Assembly (NCBI GenBank): GCA_026399075.1
Contig: JAPLRR010000085.1
Span: forward strand, 1-47,446
DNA: 47,446 bases
Reading direction: 5' to 3'
DNA from: Methylococcales bacterium
GTDB lineage: Bacteria; Pseudomonadota; Gammaproteobacteria; Methylococcales; Methylomonadaceae
A model generated the notes under the pieces. The model was given only the letters and a program-made list of their open reading frames with translations, did not search any database and was not told the DNA's origin. Every line of letters starts with the position of its first letter. Position 1 is the stretch's first letter. A program made the translations under genes and the position numbers. Below, in pieces: positions 7,266 through 16,122 of this stretch.

Positions 7266-8609
7266 ATGAACCTATCATTGCATTTGCTGTACCGCATCAC
7301 AGTTGTCGTGCTCTTGTGCTTTTTGACCAGCTCTGCTTATATGCTGTACCACGGCAACCGGCAAGCTTGGCAGGCAAGCTTGGCAACTGCCGACTCGTTG
7401 GGCGGGCAATTGGACTCGCAGTTAGTGCGTATCCATGCCGGCTCCTTCGCCACCAAACAATTTCCAGATTTTGGCCTATGGCAAAAAACCAGCAATGTAT
7501 CTGGCCTTTGTGTGCATTATGTGTCCGTTGATGGTGCCACTAGCCGCCGCCTTTGCAACGGCACAAACTTGCCGGCCCTAAACTGGCCGGATGGTTTCGG
7601 AAAGCTTTACCGCAGCCTGTTAAAGTCCGACTTACAACTATCACGACCCATTAGTTTCAAAGGGCGGACTTATGGTTTTTTGACCATCACCCCCAACGAT
7701 AACACTGAAATCGGTCAGGCATGGGAAACACTTTGCCACTTATTGGGGGTGTCTGTTCTGACTATCATCGCTGTTGGCTTACTGGTTTATTTCAGCATTA
7801 ACCGTGCATTGCAGCCCGCCCAGTTAATAGTCGCTGGCCTGGCCCACATGGCCAAAGGGGACTTGGCTTACCGCCTTCCAACATTTGAGCTGCCAGAATG
7901 GCAGCATACTGCTGAAGCCATCAACCAACTGGCGGCATGCCAGCAACGGTTGCTCGCCGAACGCCAAATACTGGCGGTTAGGCTGATTGCTGTCCAAGAG
8001 GAAGAGCGTCGACATTTGGCCCGAGAACTACACGACGAATTAGGCCAATGTCTCGCGGACATTAGCACGATTGCCGCGTCAATTTCATTTGTCGAAGAAG
8101 CCCAGCAAATCAGCCATATTAGCCAACAGAAGATGGGCAATATACGCGAACTACTGGGGCGTTTGCGGCCTGCCGACCTTGATGAGCTGGGGCTGGCCGC
8201 CAGTTTGAAAAACTTGGTGGCAGACTGGCAGTCACGCAGTGTCAATTACGCCCAGTATCAAATCAAGTTAGAAGGTGATTGCTCAACGCTGCCGGAACCA
8301 ATAATCGTCACCTTATTTCGGGCCGCCCAAGAATGCTTGGGCAATATTGCCAAACACTCGGCAGCGGGAAACGTGAAGCTTAGCTTGGTGGTGAACGCAA
8401 CGGCGGCCATTTTGACCGTTGAAGATGACGGCATCGCCACCGAACTGCCTTTTGCTGACAATTCGGGCATAGGCCTGTTGGGTATCCGCGAACGGGTCAA
8501 CTCGCTGCAAGGCCACTTGACTTTAGCGATTGCCCAACCCCACGGCTTGGTTGTTACTGCTTGGCTGCCGCGCTATCCCATGGCAAGGGTACAGCGGCAC
8601 GGATTATGA
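7266..8609 (+). CDS. Membrane sensor histidine kinase, NarX/UhpB type
   Basis: 447 aa. TM1 about 9-28, a periplasmic domain about 29-155 (like the LapD/MoxY N-terminal type), and TM2 about 158-179. A HAMP-like linker runs to about 235. A HisKA_3 dimerisation domain has the phospho-accepting His256 in EEERRHLARELHDELGQ. A C-terminal HATPase has N360 (QECLGNIAKH) and the G box GIGLLGIRERV near 402-412. This class phosphorylates LuxR-type (NarL/FixJ) response regulators. No response regulator lies on either side, so the partner is elsewhere or lost. The periplasmic part has two Cys (about 82 and 97). The signal cannot be deduced. Confidence 0.88.
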   Translation: MNLSLHLLYRITVVVLLCFLTSSAYMLYHGNRQAWQASLATADSLGGQLDSQLVRIHAGSFATKQFPDFGLWQKTSNVSGLCVHYVSVDGATSRRLCNGTNLPALNWPDGFGKLYRSLLKSDLQLSRPISFKGRTYGFLTITPNDNTEIGQAWETLCHLLGVSVLTIIAVGLLVYFSINRALQPAQLIVAGLAHMAKGDLAYRLPTFELPEWQHTAEAINQLAACQQRLLAERQILAVRLIAVQEEERRHLARELHDELGQCLADISTIAASISFVEEAQQISHISQQKMGNIRELLGRLRPADLDELGLAASLKNLVADWQSRSVNYAQYQIKLEGDCSTLPEPIIVTLFRAAQECLGNIAKHSAAGNVKLSLVVNATAAILTVEDDGIATELPFADNSGIGLLGIRERVNSLQGHLTLAIAQPHGLVVTAWLPRYPMARVQRHGL

Positions 8610-8622
8610 CAAAAATCGGCCA

Positions 8623-8749
8623 CCAACTTAAAGCGGGACATTTGCGAAGGTTGGACGGTTAAGCCGTTCATGGTTCGACAAGGCTCTCCTGAGGTATCGA
8701 AGGGCTCACCACGAACGGCTTAACCTTAAACTGTCCCGCCTTAAGTTGG
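8623..8749. repeat. Nested double inverted repeat, small mobile-type element
   Basis: Outer arms 8623-8640 and 8732-8749 (17 of 18 complementary) enclose inner arms 8657-8674 and 8708-8725 (17 of 18). The centre holds the TTCGACAAGGCTC-type sequence common in gammaproteobacterial dispersed repeats. It lies just after the sensor-kinase stop and could fold into a long RNA hairpin. Confidence 0.65.
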
Positions 8750-8845
8750 TAGCCCAAAAATCAGTCCATTGCTGGTTAATGCATCCACAACAGCTACTCA
8801 GCAACCTTAGTCGGTATCCATAAGTTTCTTTACAATATCTACATC

Positions 8846-8893
8846 TGTGGGAGCGGCTTTAGCCGCGACAATCGCAGCTAAGGCTGCCCCACA
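8846..8893. repeat. REP-like palindrome (GGGAGCGGCTTTAGCCGCGA type)
   Basis: Starts TGTGGG and ends CCCACA, with GCGGCTTTAGCCGC inside. This sequence type is a frequent extragenic palindrome in gammaproteobacteria. It lies 50 bp before the P-type ATPase start. Confidence 0.55.
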
Positions 8894-8942
8894 TTTGTTG
8901 AAATATTTTTGCACCACTATTTTACATTAGCGGGATTACCCC

Positions 8943-11486
8943 ATGGCTACGCCGAAACCACCTACAGCCACTAAAATCCCCCCGGCCTTTTGGTCTATGG
9001 CCCTAGACCAACTGTTGGAACAACTACAAACGACGGCACAAGGCTTGGGTGGCTTAGAGGCCTCAAAGCGCCTTAAGCAATATGGGGGCAACCGTTTGAA
9101 CGGCAAAACTAAAACGGGCCATTTGCGCTTGTTTTTGGCACAGTTTAAAAGCTCGATTATCCTAATTTTGCTGTTTGCCACGGGTTTATCCTTCTTCCTA
9201 AATGAACCTATCGATGCCCTGATTATTTTAACCATCGTCTTAGTCAGCGGCATCCTTGGATTTTGGCAAGAAAAAGGCGCGGCCAATGCCGTGGAAAAAC
9301 TACTGGCCCTAGTACAGATTAAGGCCACCGCCATCCGGGACAACAGCCCCTGTGAAATTTCGGTTTATGACGTAGTTCCTGGCGATGTGCTGAAGTTGCA
9401 GGCGGGTGACATTATCCCCGCTGATTGCCTGGTAATAAGCGCTGACCATCTGTTTATCGATGAGGCCATGTTGACTGGCGAAAGTTATCCGGTTGAAAAA
9501 ATCGCGGGGACTGTTGCCGCCGATGCGCCGCTCAGCCAACGCAACAATGCCTTGTGGATGGGCACCCATGTCCAAAGTGGCGTGGCAACGGGGTTGGTGG
9601 TCACCACCGGACAAAACACCGAATTCGGCAAACTGTCTGAAAGGCTTAAACTCAAAGCCCCTGAAACCGATTTTGAACAAGGCATCAGACGCTTTGGCTA
9701 TCTGTTGATGGAAGTCACCTTAGTTTTGGTGTTGATGATTTTTGCGGTAAACGTCTATCTACATAAACCCATCATCGATTCATTCTTGTTTGCCTTGGCA
9801 CTTGCCGTAGGGCTGACACCGCAATTGCTGCCAGCAGTGATCAGTATTAACCTGGCCCATGGCGCCAAACGTATGGCTAAAAACCAAGTCATCGTCAAAC
9901 AACTGGCAGCCATCGAAAACTTTGGCAGTATGAATGTCTTGTGTTCTGATAAAACAGGCACACTCACCGAAGGCGTTGTCCAATTGAAGGATGCTTTGGA
10001 TATGGCGGGTAAAACCAGCGACAAAGTGCTGCGTTATGCCTACCTTAATTCATTTTATGAGACTGGCTTTACCAACCCTATCGATGAGGCCATCCGAAAT
10101 TTCCGCACTTTCGATACCCAAACCTGCCGTAAGCTGGCGGAAATCCCTTACGACTATTACCGTAAACGCTTGAGCATCTTGGTTGCGGATGCGGGTGAAA
10201 ACTTCTTGGTCACCAAAGGCGCCCTCACCAACGTGCTGGCCGCCTGCTCACACCTTGAAAACAGTGATGGCTCACTAACGGCCATTGATGAAGCGCGTAG
10301 TGCCATTCAACAAACCTATGAGGCTTTTAGCAAACAGGGTTATCGGACTTTGGGCGTGGCTTATAAGCCATGGGAGGGGCAAAACAAACTGCTTAAGGAA
10401 GATGAGCAAGGCTTACGGTTTTTGGGCTTTCTGACCTTATTCGACCCGCCTAAAGCCAATTGTGTACAAACCATAGAACAACTCAAGCAGTTGGGTGTCG
10501 CCCTTAAAATCATCACGGGGGACAACCGCCTGGTCGCTGAAAGCGTCGGCAAACAATTGGGTTTAGCCGATTTGACACTACTTACCGGCCCAGACATTGC
10601 CAATATGAGCGAAAGCGCCTTGATACACCAAGTCAGTAAGGTCACTATTTTTGCCGAAATCGAACCCAACCAGAAAGAACGGCTGATCCTCGCGTTAAAA
10701 AAAGCAGGGTTTGTGGTCGGCTATTTGGGTGATGGTATCAATGATGTGGCGGCCTTACATGCTGCCGATGTCGGCATTTGTGTCGATAGCGCGGCTGATG
10801 TCGCCAAGGAAACCGCCGAAATCGTCCTGTTGGAAAAAAACTTGGATGTGATAGTAAACGGTGTCAAAGAAGGCCGCGTCACTTTTGCCAACACCTTAAA
10901 ATATGTGTTTATGGCGACCAGCGCCAATTTTGGCAATATGTTCAGTATGGCTGGGGCATCGCTGTTCCTGCCATTTTTGCCCTTATTGCCCAAACAAATC
11001 TTATTGACCAATTTGCTGACCGACTGCCCAGAAATGACCATCGCCGCTGATAATGTCGATGCTGACATGGTCAACCTGCCCCGGCGGTGGGACATCCATT
11101 TCATCCGTAAATTTATGTTCACCTTTGGCTTGGTCAGCTCCGTGTTTGATTATTTGACCTTTGGCCTGCTTTGGTATTTAGATGTCCCCGTCGAACAATT
11201 CCGCACTGGCTGGTTTTTGGAATCCATCATATCCGCCGCCTTAATTGTGTTTGTTGTCCGCACCCAAAAATCCCTATTCAAAAGCCGCCCCGGCAATTAC
11301 CTCATGCTGACCACCTTAACCATCAGCCTGTTCGCCCTAGCCCTGCCCTATCTGCCCATCGCCCCCCTAATCGGCCTGCAACCCCTACCCCCCAACATAC
11401 TGGCCATGCTAGGCGGCATCGTCCTGCTCTATCTCGCAAGCGCAGAAGTGGCAAAACGGGTGTTTTACAGGTATGTGAAGTTTTGA
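8943..11486 (+). CDS. mgtA: P-type ATPase, magnesium-transporter-like (type IIIB)
   Basis: 847 aa. An N-terminal cation-ATPase segment precedes TM1-2 (about 60-105). The actuator loop contains MLTGESYPVEK, followed by TM3-4. The phosphorylation site is CSDKTGTLTEG with Asp336. The nucleotide domain is followed by hinge GYLGDGINDVAALHAADVGI and a C-terminal six-helix block. Layout and the ENFGSMNVLCSDKTGT context fit type IIIB (MgtA/MgtB) transporters, which import Mg2+ using ATP. In TM4 the usual PEMLP is PQLLP, so the carried ion should be treated with caution. The protein is about 50 residues shorter than E. coli MgtA, mainly at the N-terminus. I saw no obvious Mg2+-sensing leader upstream. 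The symbol marks the closest family. Confidence 0.85.
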   Translation: MATPKPPTATKIPPAFWSMALDQLLEQLQTTAQGLGGLEASKRLKQYGGNRLNGKTKTGHLRLFLAQFKSSIILILLFATGLSFFLNEPIDALIILTIVLVSGILGFWQEKGAANAVEKLLALVQIKATAIRDNSPCEISVYDVVPGDVLKLQAGDIIPADCLVISADHLFIDEAMLTGESYPVEKIAGTVAADAPLSQRNNALWMGTHVQSGVATGLVVTTGQNTEFGKLSERLKLKAPETDFEQGIRRFGYLLMEVTLVLVLMIFAVNVYLHKPIIDSFLFALALAVGLTPQLLPAVISINLAHGAKRMAKNQVIVKQLAAIENFGSMNVLCSDKTGTLTEGVVQLKDALDMAGKTSDKVLRYAYLNSFYETGFTNPIDEAIRNFRTFDTQTCRKLAEIPYDYYRKRLSILVADAGENFLVTKGALTNVLAACSHLENSDGSLTAIDEARSAIQQTYEAFSKQGYRTLGVAYKPWEGQNKLLKEDEQGLRFLGFLTLFDPPKANCVQTIEQLKQLGVALKIITGDNRLVAESVGKQLGLADLTLLTGPDIANMSESALIHQVSKVTIFAEIEPNQKERLILALKKAGFVVGYLGDGINDVAALHAADVGICVDSAADVAKETAEIVLLEKNLDVIVNGVKEGRVTFANTLKYVFMATSANFGNMFSMAGASLFLPFLPLLPKQILLTNLLTDCPEMTIAADNVDADMVNLPRRWDIHFIRKFMFTFGLVSSVFDYLTFGLLWYLDVPVEQFRTGWFLESIISAALIVFVVRTQKSLFKSRPGNYLMLTTLTISLFALALPYLPIAPLIGLQPLPPNILAMLGGIVLLYLASAEVAKRVFYRYVKF

Positions 11487-11578
11487 TGGGGCGGAAAGAT
11501 ATGAAAAGGGGCCCTAGCGGGGCACACATCGCCCCACATGGATTTATAATCCAAAAGTAAAACGTCACTGCCGCGACT

Positions 11579-12400
11579 TTATTCATCCCTTGTTGTCCTT
11601 GATGGTTTTGGGTGGCCTGGTTTTGTAGGCTGTACGCGTGACAACGGATTTTGTCGGTAATACAACTGGAGTTGCTGATAAACATCGGCAAAGTGGGTTT
11701 GTAAGATGGCTGGGGCGCAGAAAAAATATTCGCTGGCCACTGCAAAAAACTCGGCGGGGCTGCTTGCGGCGTAAGGGTCTATAGGGATGGTGTGGTGGTG
11801 TTCAAGCCTTAGTACCAAGCTTTGATAGGCGGCATTGAATGTCGTTGACCACGCGGTTACGGCCATGTCAGGGGCCAGCGGCGGGTAGCCGTCGGCATAG
11901 CCATTTAACATATCCAACTTATGGGCAATTTCATGGATGACAACATTGCGGCCTAGATGTTTGCTTTGTAAGTCTTGCGCCACATCGTCCCATGACAAGA
12001 TCAACGGCCCTTGCGACCAAGATTCACCGATGAGTGTTTGTTCCTGATGATGGACAACGCCTGTGGCATCGCGACTATCACGGTTAATCCGAAACGCACC
12101 CGGATAGACTATGATCTCTATCCAGCCGGATAAACTGGTTAGGCCAAACCCAAGGGCGGGCAAACAAGCTTGGACAGCGATGCCTAAACACATCGCATCC
12201 GTGAGCGCCAGCCCTTGTACGCCAACAAATTGCTTTTCGTGTAAAAACAGCGTTACCAATTCACGTAGATGGGCTTGTTCAACCGCTGTCATGCCGTGCA
12301 ACACGGCCAACTGTCCGGTGGTTTCTGCCCATAGGCTATGGGTAATGGCATGGCGGCGCAACAGATAGGCGATACGTGCGCGTTTAAAAAATTGCATCAT
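11579..12400 (-). CDS. mtfA: MtfA-type zinc-dependent peptidase
   Basis: 273 aa cytosolic protein. The gluzincin signature is VIHEIAHKLDMLNG with His156, Glu157 and His160. The downstream acidic helix SSPAEFFAVASEYFF has a Glu near 217 as the third zinc ligand. E. coli MtfA binds the glucose regulator Mlc and has aminopeptidase activity, and homologues are about 265 aa. Whether an Mlc exists here is unknown. Its ATG overlaps the stop of the upstream membrane-protein gene by 4 nt, so the two are translated from one mRNA. The C-terminal ~25 residues are basic and proline-rich. Confidence 0.86.
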   Translation of the reverse strand: MMQFFKRARIAYLLRRHAITHSLWAETTGQLAVLHGMTAVEQAHLRELVTLFLHEKQFVGVQGLALTDAMCLGIAVQACLPALGFGLTSLSGWIEIIVYPGAFRINRDSRDATGVVHHQEQTLIGESWSQGPLILSWDDVAQDLQSKHLGRNVVIHEIAHKLDMLNGYADGYPPLAPDMAVTAWSTTFNAAYQSLVLRLEHHHTIPIDPYAASSPAEFFAVASEYFFCAPAILQTHFADVYQQLQLYYRQNPLSRVQPTKPGHPKPSRTTRDE

Positions 12401-12747
12401 CGGTGGTCAAAAGCCATTAATGCGATGAATAAAAAGATGATCATCAACATGGGTGAAAAATAGGGGGCTAATAGTGCGCAAATCAGGAAGGCAAAAACCA
12501 GCATCCCAAAAAATATAACGATGCCAACCCCTAAAAACAGCACCACCATAAGTAAGGCTGTTAGCCCCATAACCACCAAAAAAGTCGGTACGGCGGCCAA
12601 ACGAACCATGGGGTCGGAGATTGTTTGGCCGTTCAATACCATGCTGATATGGCCGACTTCAGGATGAAATAAATAACTTAACAGCGCAACGACCACACCC
12701 AATATCAGCACTTTTACCAGTAGTTTTACATTGTGTTTACGTTCCAT
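12397..12747 (-). CDS. Small integral membrane protein, unknown function
   Basis: 116 aa. A basic N-terminus (MERKHNVKLLVK) is followed by about three hydrophobic helices, near 8-25, 48-72 and 72-108, ending in AFDHR. No motif recognised. The stop overlaps the mtfA start (ATGA). The pair may link a membrane function to the peptidase, but no role can be assigned. Confidence 0.7.
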   Translation of the reverse strand: MERKHNVKLLVKVLILGVVVALLSYLFHPEVGHISMVLNGQTISDPMVRLAAVPTFLVVMGLTALLMVVLFLGVGIVIFFGMLVFAFLICALLAPYFSPMLMIIFLFIALMAFDHR

Positions 12748-12764
12748 CAGTAATCAGCCTTTTG

Positions 12765-12899
12765 TCAAATTAAACGGTTTCCAGCTTTGGCTGGATAAGC
12801 CCCTAGCCTGGAATAATTGAAAACTAAAATTTTTATTGAAGATATAGGCAACTTGCAGGCCAGTATTAACAAGCAGTTACCAAGCAGCGGCTTACACAT
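12765..12899 (-). CDS. Possible 44-aa small protein with strong ribosome site
   Basis: A short frame whose ATG (12897-12899) is preceded at 6-nt spacing by AAGGAGG, one of the best Shine-Dalgarno matches in the window. The product starts MCKPLLGNCLLILACKLP, a short hydrophobic stretch whose LILAC could act as a lipobox. It ends in a basic tail and stops 17 bp before the membrane-protein gene on the same strand. It could be a small lipoprotein or a leader peptide. No homologue is recalled, so this rests on the ribosome site and position only. Confidence 0.35.
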   Translation of the reverse strand: MCKPLLGNCLLILACKLPISSIKILVFNYSRLGAYPAKAGNRLI

Positions 12900-13074
12900 A
12901 TTAACCTCCTTACAGTCCGAAACAAAAGGTTGGATTCAACCGATTGCCACGTGGTTTTAGGTGCTAACCAACCAGCTTGTAAGCCCAGCTGGTTTCTAGG
13001 TTGCCACATTCCAACGCCTAATTCTGGCATCTAAAGTCTTACTGCCATTAAGTTATGCAATTATGGCTTGAGTG

Positions 13075-13136
13075 CAACGGCTTTAGCCGACGCCGAGTCG
13101 GCTATGGAACCAAGAATACAAGGTCTAAAGCCGTTG
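13075..13136. repeat. Inverted repeat CAACGGCTTTAG / CTAAAGCCGTTG
   Basis: Perfect 12-bp arms at 13075-13086 and 13125-13136. The left arm continues into GGCTTTAGCCGA, like the palindrome at 8846-8893. The remainder of the gap 12900-13260 shows nothing else I can support. Confidence 0.55.
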
Positions 13137-13260
13137 AACTCCGACAATGATCTTAGACATACTGAGTAAGCAATCAGCTCCTGCAATCATTTTCAAAGCC
13201 ATCAAACCCTAGCGTGTGATAAAGTGGTTATGGCTAAAATTCTGTAATTTGAGGTGCGCT

Positions 13261-15018
13261 GTGAATGAAGTTTTACACCAATTTGATTATCACCCCCTGT
13301 GGATAATATCCCTATTTGTGGTTTTTTTCGTGGGTTTGCGGAAAACCAACCGTCCACCACAGCCTAAATCATTTACCGCGCCATTTAGATTGCTGGCACT
13401 GCTGTTATTAATCGGTGTGTCCATCCCCCTGCCCGCAAGCGCCCAAGAAGCCGAGGCCGCCGATTTGTCCTTGATTGCCGGGCAAGACCAGGACACCAAC
13501 CCCGACGCGATTACGTTCACTTTTATGAACCGGCCTATTTTCACCATCCGTTCTGGGGTTATGGGTTACACCCAAAAAGAACGGATGATGGGCATCAAAA
13601 GCCGTATAGAAATTGCTATGGAAAAAGGCGGCGAAGACAAAGTGACCATACGCCCCACGCCAGAAGGCGGCCGTTTTATCGAACTGAATGGTTTGGCAGT
13701 TTTTCAGGTTAGGCTCGCTGACCTTGATCCCCTGACTGGTGAGTCTTTAGATGAAGCCGCCAAAACGGCTGCCCAAAACCTCAAAATTGCCGTGGCCGAG
13801 GCACGGGAGCAAAACAATCCCCACATCATCTTTAAAGGCATTAGTTTTTTCATATTAGCCACGGCAATTTTTTTCTTGGCGTGTCGGTTTATCTATTGGG
13901 GGGACAGGCGGATACGCAAACACCTGTTAAACTGGATGGCCAGCTTTGATGCCACCCTAACGGTTGCCATGCGTCCGCAGCAGGCCATTAACCTGTTTAT
14001 TTTTTTGGTGCGCGTTGGCAAATCCGTGTTGGTGATGATGGTGGCCTATGAGTGGTTGACGTTTAGCTTGCGCCAATTCCCGTATAGCCGCCCTTGGGGC
14101 GAGAAACTGCACAGTTATCTGGTGTATACCGTTGAGGGGATGCTGTCCGCTTTTGTTGATGCTTTGCCGGGGCTACTGGTTGTCATACTGATTGTGTTCA
14201 TTACCCGCTTTACATCAAACATGTTAAAAGCCTTTTTTTCCCGCATCGAATCCGGTGAGGTGGCAGTTTCTTGGATGGCGGTAGAAACCGCTAAGCCAAC
14301 CCGTAAACTTACCCAAGCCCTGCTGTGGTTGTTTGCTTTTGCGATGGCCTACCCGTATTTCCCAGGCAGCAATACCGAAGCTTTTAGGGGCTTGAGCGTT
14401 TTGGTCGGCATTATGCTCTCCATCGGTGGTTCGGGTGTTGTCGGGCAAGCCGCCAGTGGATTGATCATGATTTACTCCCATGTTTTAAAGGAAGGTGAGT
14501 ATGTCAAGGTCAACGGGATAGAGGGGTTGGTCAGTAATGTGGGCATTTTTTCGACCAAAATCAGGACATCGAATGGTGAAGAGGTTAATGTGCCCAATTC
14601 CCTGATCGGCAACTCCACTACCCTTAACTCTTCGCGGCTGGCAGAGGGCAAGGGTTTGGTCGCCCATACCGCGGTCACTATCGGTTACAACACGCCTTGG
14701 CGGCAAGTCCACGCCATGCTGATGCAGGCCGCCGAATCCACGAATGGGCTACGCTCCCTGCCTAAACCCTATGTATCCCAAACGGCGTTATCAGATTTTT
14801 ATGTCGAATACCGACTGGTGGTGCAGGTTGAACGCCCGGAAATCCGCAGGATTACGCTGTCGGCGCTACATGCCAACATCCAAGATGTGTTTAACGAATT
14901 TGGTGTGCAAATCATGTCACCCCATTATGTCAATGACCCAGTAGAAAAAGTCTGGGTGCCAAAAGAACAGTGGTTTGACGCACCTGCTGACGGACGGGGG
15001 GATGGCAAACCAGGGTAA
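13261..15018 (+). CDS. MscS-family mechanosensitive ion channel, large type
   Basis: About 585 aa from a GTG at 13261, chosen for the GAGG 8 bases upstream; a GTG at 13216 in frame lacks a ribosome site. The N-terminus has a hydrophobic stretch, a basic linker and then a signal-like segment ending near PASAQ, followed by a periplasmic domain. Several membrane helices follow between about 195 and 420. The MscS pore and beta domain is clear: GGSGVVGQAASGLIMIYSHV, then LKEGEYVKVNGIEGLV and EEVNVPNSLIGN. The C-terminal alpha/beta domain runs to the end. It opens under membrane tension on osmotic downshock. It belongs with extended MscS homologues and not the ~286-aa MscS itself. Confidence 0.85.
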   Translation: MNEVLHQFDYHPLWIISLFVVFFVGLRKTNRPPQPKSFTAPFRLLALLLLIGVSIPLPASAQEAEAADLSLIAGQDQDTNPDAITFTFMNRPIFTIRSGVMGYTQKERMMGIKSRIEIAMEKGGEDKVTIRPTPEGGRFIELNGLAVFQVRLADLDPLTGESLDEAAKTAAQNLKIAVAEAREQNNPHIIFKGISFFILATAIFFLACRFIYWGDRRIRKHLLNWMASFDATLTVAMRPQQAINLFIFLVRVGKSVLVMMVAYEWLTFSLRQFPYSRPWGEKLHSYLVYTVEGMLSAFVDALPGLLVVILIVFITRFTSNMLKAFFSRIESGEVAVSWMAVETAKPTRKLTQALLWLFAFAMAYPYFPGSNTEAFRGLSVLVGIMLSIGGSGVVGQAASGLIMIYSHVLKEGEYVKVNGIEGLVSNVGIFSTKIRTSNGEEVNVPNSLIGNSTTLNSSRLAEGKGLVAHTAVTIGYNTPWRQVHAMLMQAAESTNGLRSLPKPYVSQTALSDFYVEYRLVVQVERPEIRRITLSALHANIQDVFNEFGVQIMSPHYVNDPVEKVWVPKEQWFDAPADGRGDGKPG

Positions 15019-15223
15019 GGCGCCTGCTAGCACCTTTCGGCATTTTTAGTTTTAACCCAGCCTAACTGGCCCGCCGTTTAAATTGCGGGGATATAGTAAG
15101 AATCAACTTGAAACGACTGGCATCCTGTAGCTATCTTTTGTTAAAAACATAATAGGTGGACAAAATGGCTAAACACGGTAAAATTAGCCGCCTTGTGCCC
15201 TAACCCGACTGAAACCTGTAGAA

Positions 15224-15670
15224 ATGGCGACTATTACTGTATTAAATGGCCCGAATTTAAACTTGTTGGGTATCCGTGAACCTGGACATTACGGAAACAA
15301 GACTCTTGCTGACATACGCCAGTCACTCGAACAAAAAGCCGCCGGGTTAAACCATCAGCTGTTTTTTCATCAAAATAATGCTGAGCATCAAATTGTTGAA
15401 CTGATACATCACGCTTATGAAACCCACGTTGATTTCATCATCATTAACCCGGCCGCATTTACGCATACCAGCGTCGCCATCCGCGATGCCCTGCTGGCAA
15501 CCCAAATCCCCTTTATAGAGGTTCATTTATCCAACGTGCATGCGCGCGAGCCTTTTAGAAAACATTCCTATTTCTCAGATATTGCCAAAGGCATCATTTG
15601 TGGGCTGGGAGCAACAGGATACGAACTGGCCTTACAGGCCGCCCATCAGATATTAACCGAGAGACCATAA
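15224..15670 (+). CDS. aroQ: Type II 3-dehydroquinate dehydratase
   Basis: 148 aa, the normal family length. It removes water from 3-dehydroquinate in the shikimate pathway. [15 protein letters not shown] opens the protein, and catalytic Tyr23 lies in GHYGNKTL. Asn75 and His81 are in [11 protein letters not shown]99, H101 and R108 are in [14 protein letters not shown]. It is followed after 3 nt by accB and 14 nt later by accC, a gene order widespread in gammaproteobacteria. Confidence 0.95.
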   Translation: MATITVLNGPNLNLLGIREPGHYGNKTLADIRQSLEQKAAGLNHQLFFHQNNAEHQIVELIHHAYETHVDFIIINPAAFTHTSVAIRDALLATQIPFIEVHLSNVHAREPFRKHSYFSDIAKGIICGLGATGYELALQAAHQILTERP

Positions 15671-15673
15671 ACC

Positions 15674-16108
15674 ATGGATATTAGAAAAATAAAAAAACTC
15701 ATCGAAATTATCGAAGAATCTGACATTGCCGAGCTGGAAATCAAAGAAGGCGAAGAGTTTATCCGCATTAGCCGCTATTCCGCCGCCCCCGCGCCTGTTG
15801 CCTACGCACCGGCTCCGATAGCCGCAGCACCGGCCGCCGTAGTTGCAGCAGCCCCTGGCGAAGAAAAAATTAGCGGGCATGTGGTCAAATCACCCATGGT
15901 TGGCACGTTTTACCGCTCAGCGTCACCTGGCACCAAGGTGTTTGTGGAAGTTGGACAAGCGGTTACGGTCGGTGACACTTTGTGCATCATCGAGGCCATG
16001 AAAATCCTAAACCAAATCGAAGCGGACAAAAGCGGCGTCATCAGCCAAATTTTGGTTGATAACGCAGAGCCGGTCGAATATGGCCAACCCTTATTCATCA
16101 TTGAATAA
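15674..16108 (+). CDS. accB: Biotin carboxyl carrier protein of acetyl-CoA carboxylase
   Basis: 144 aa. An N-terminal helix (1-35) precedes an Ala/Pro-rich flexible linker (about 37-61) and the biotinyl domain. Lys110 in IEAMKILNQ is the biotin site; the common EAMKM is EAMKI here. It carries carboxybiotin between AccC and the AccA/AccD transferase in the first step of fatty-acid synthesis. Coupled to aroQ and accC. Confidence 0.95.
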   Translation: MDIRKIKKLIEIIEESDIAELEIKEGEEFIRISRYSAAPAPVAYAPAPIAAAPAAVVAAAPGEEKISGHVVKSPMVGTFYRSASPGTKVFVEVGQAVTVGDTLCIIEAMKILNQIEADKSGVISQILVDNAEPVEYGQPLFIIE

Positions 16109-16122
16109 CTGGCGGAAAACTT

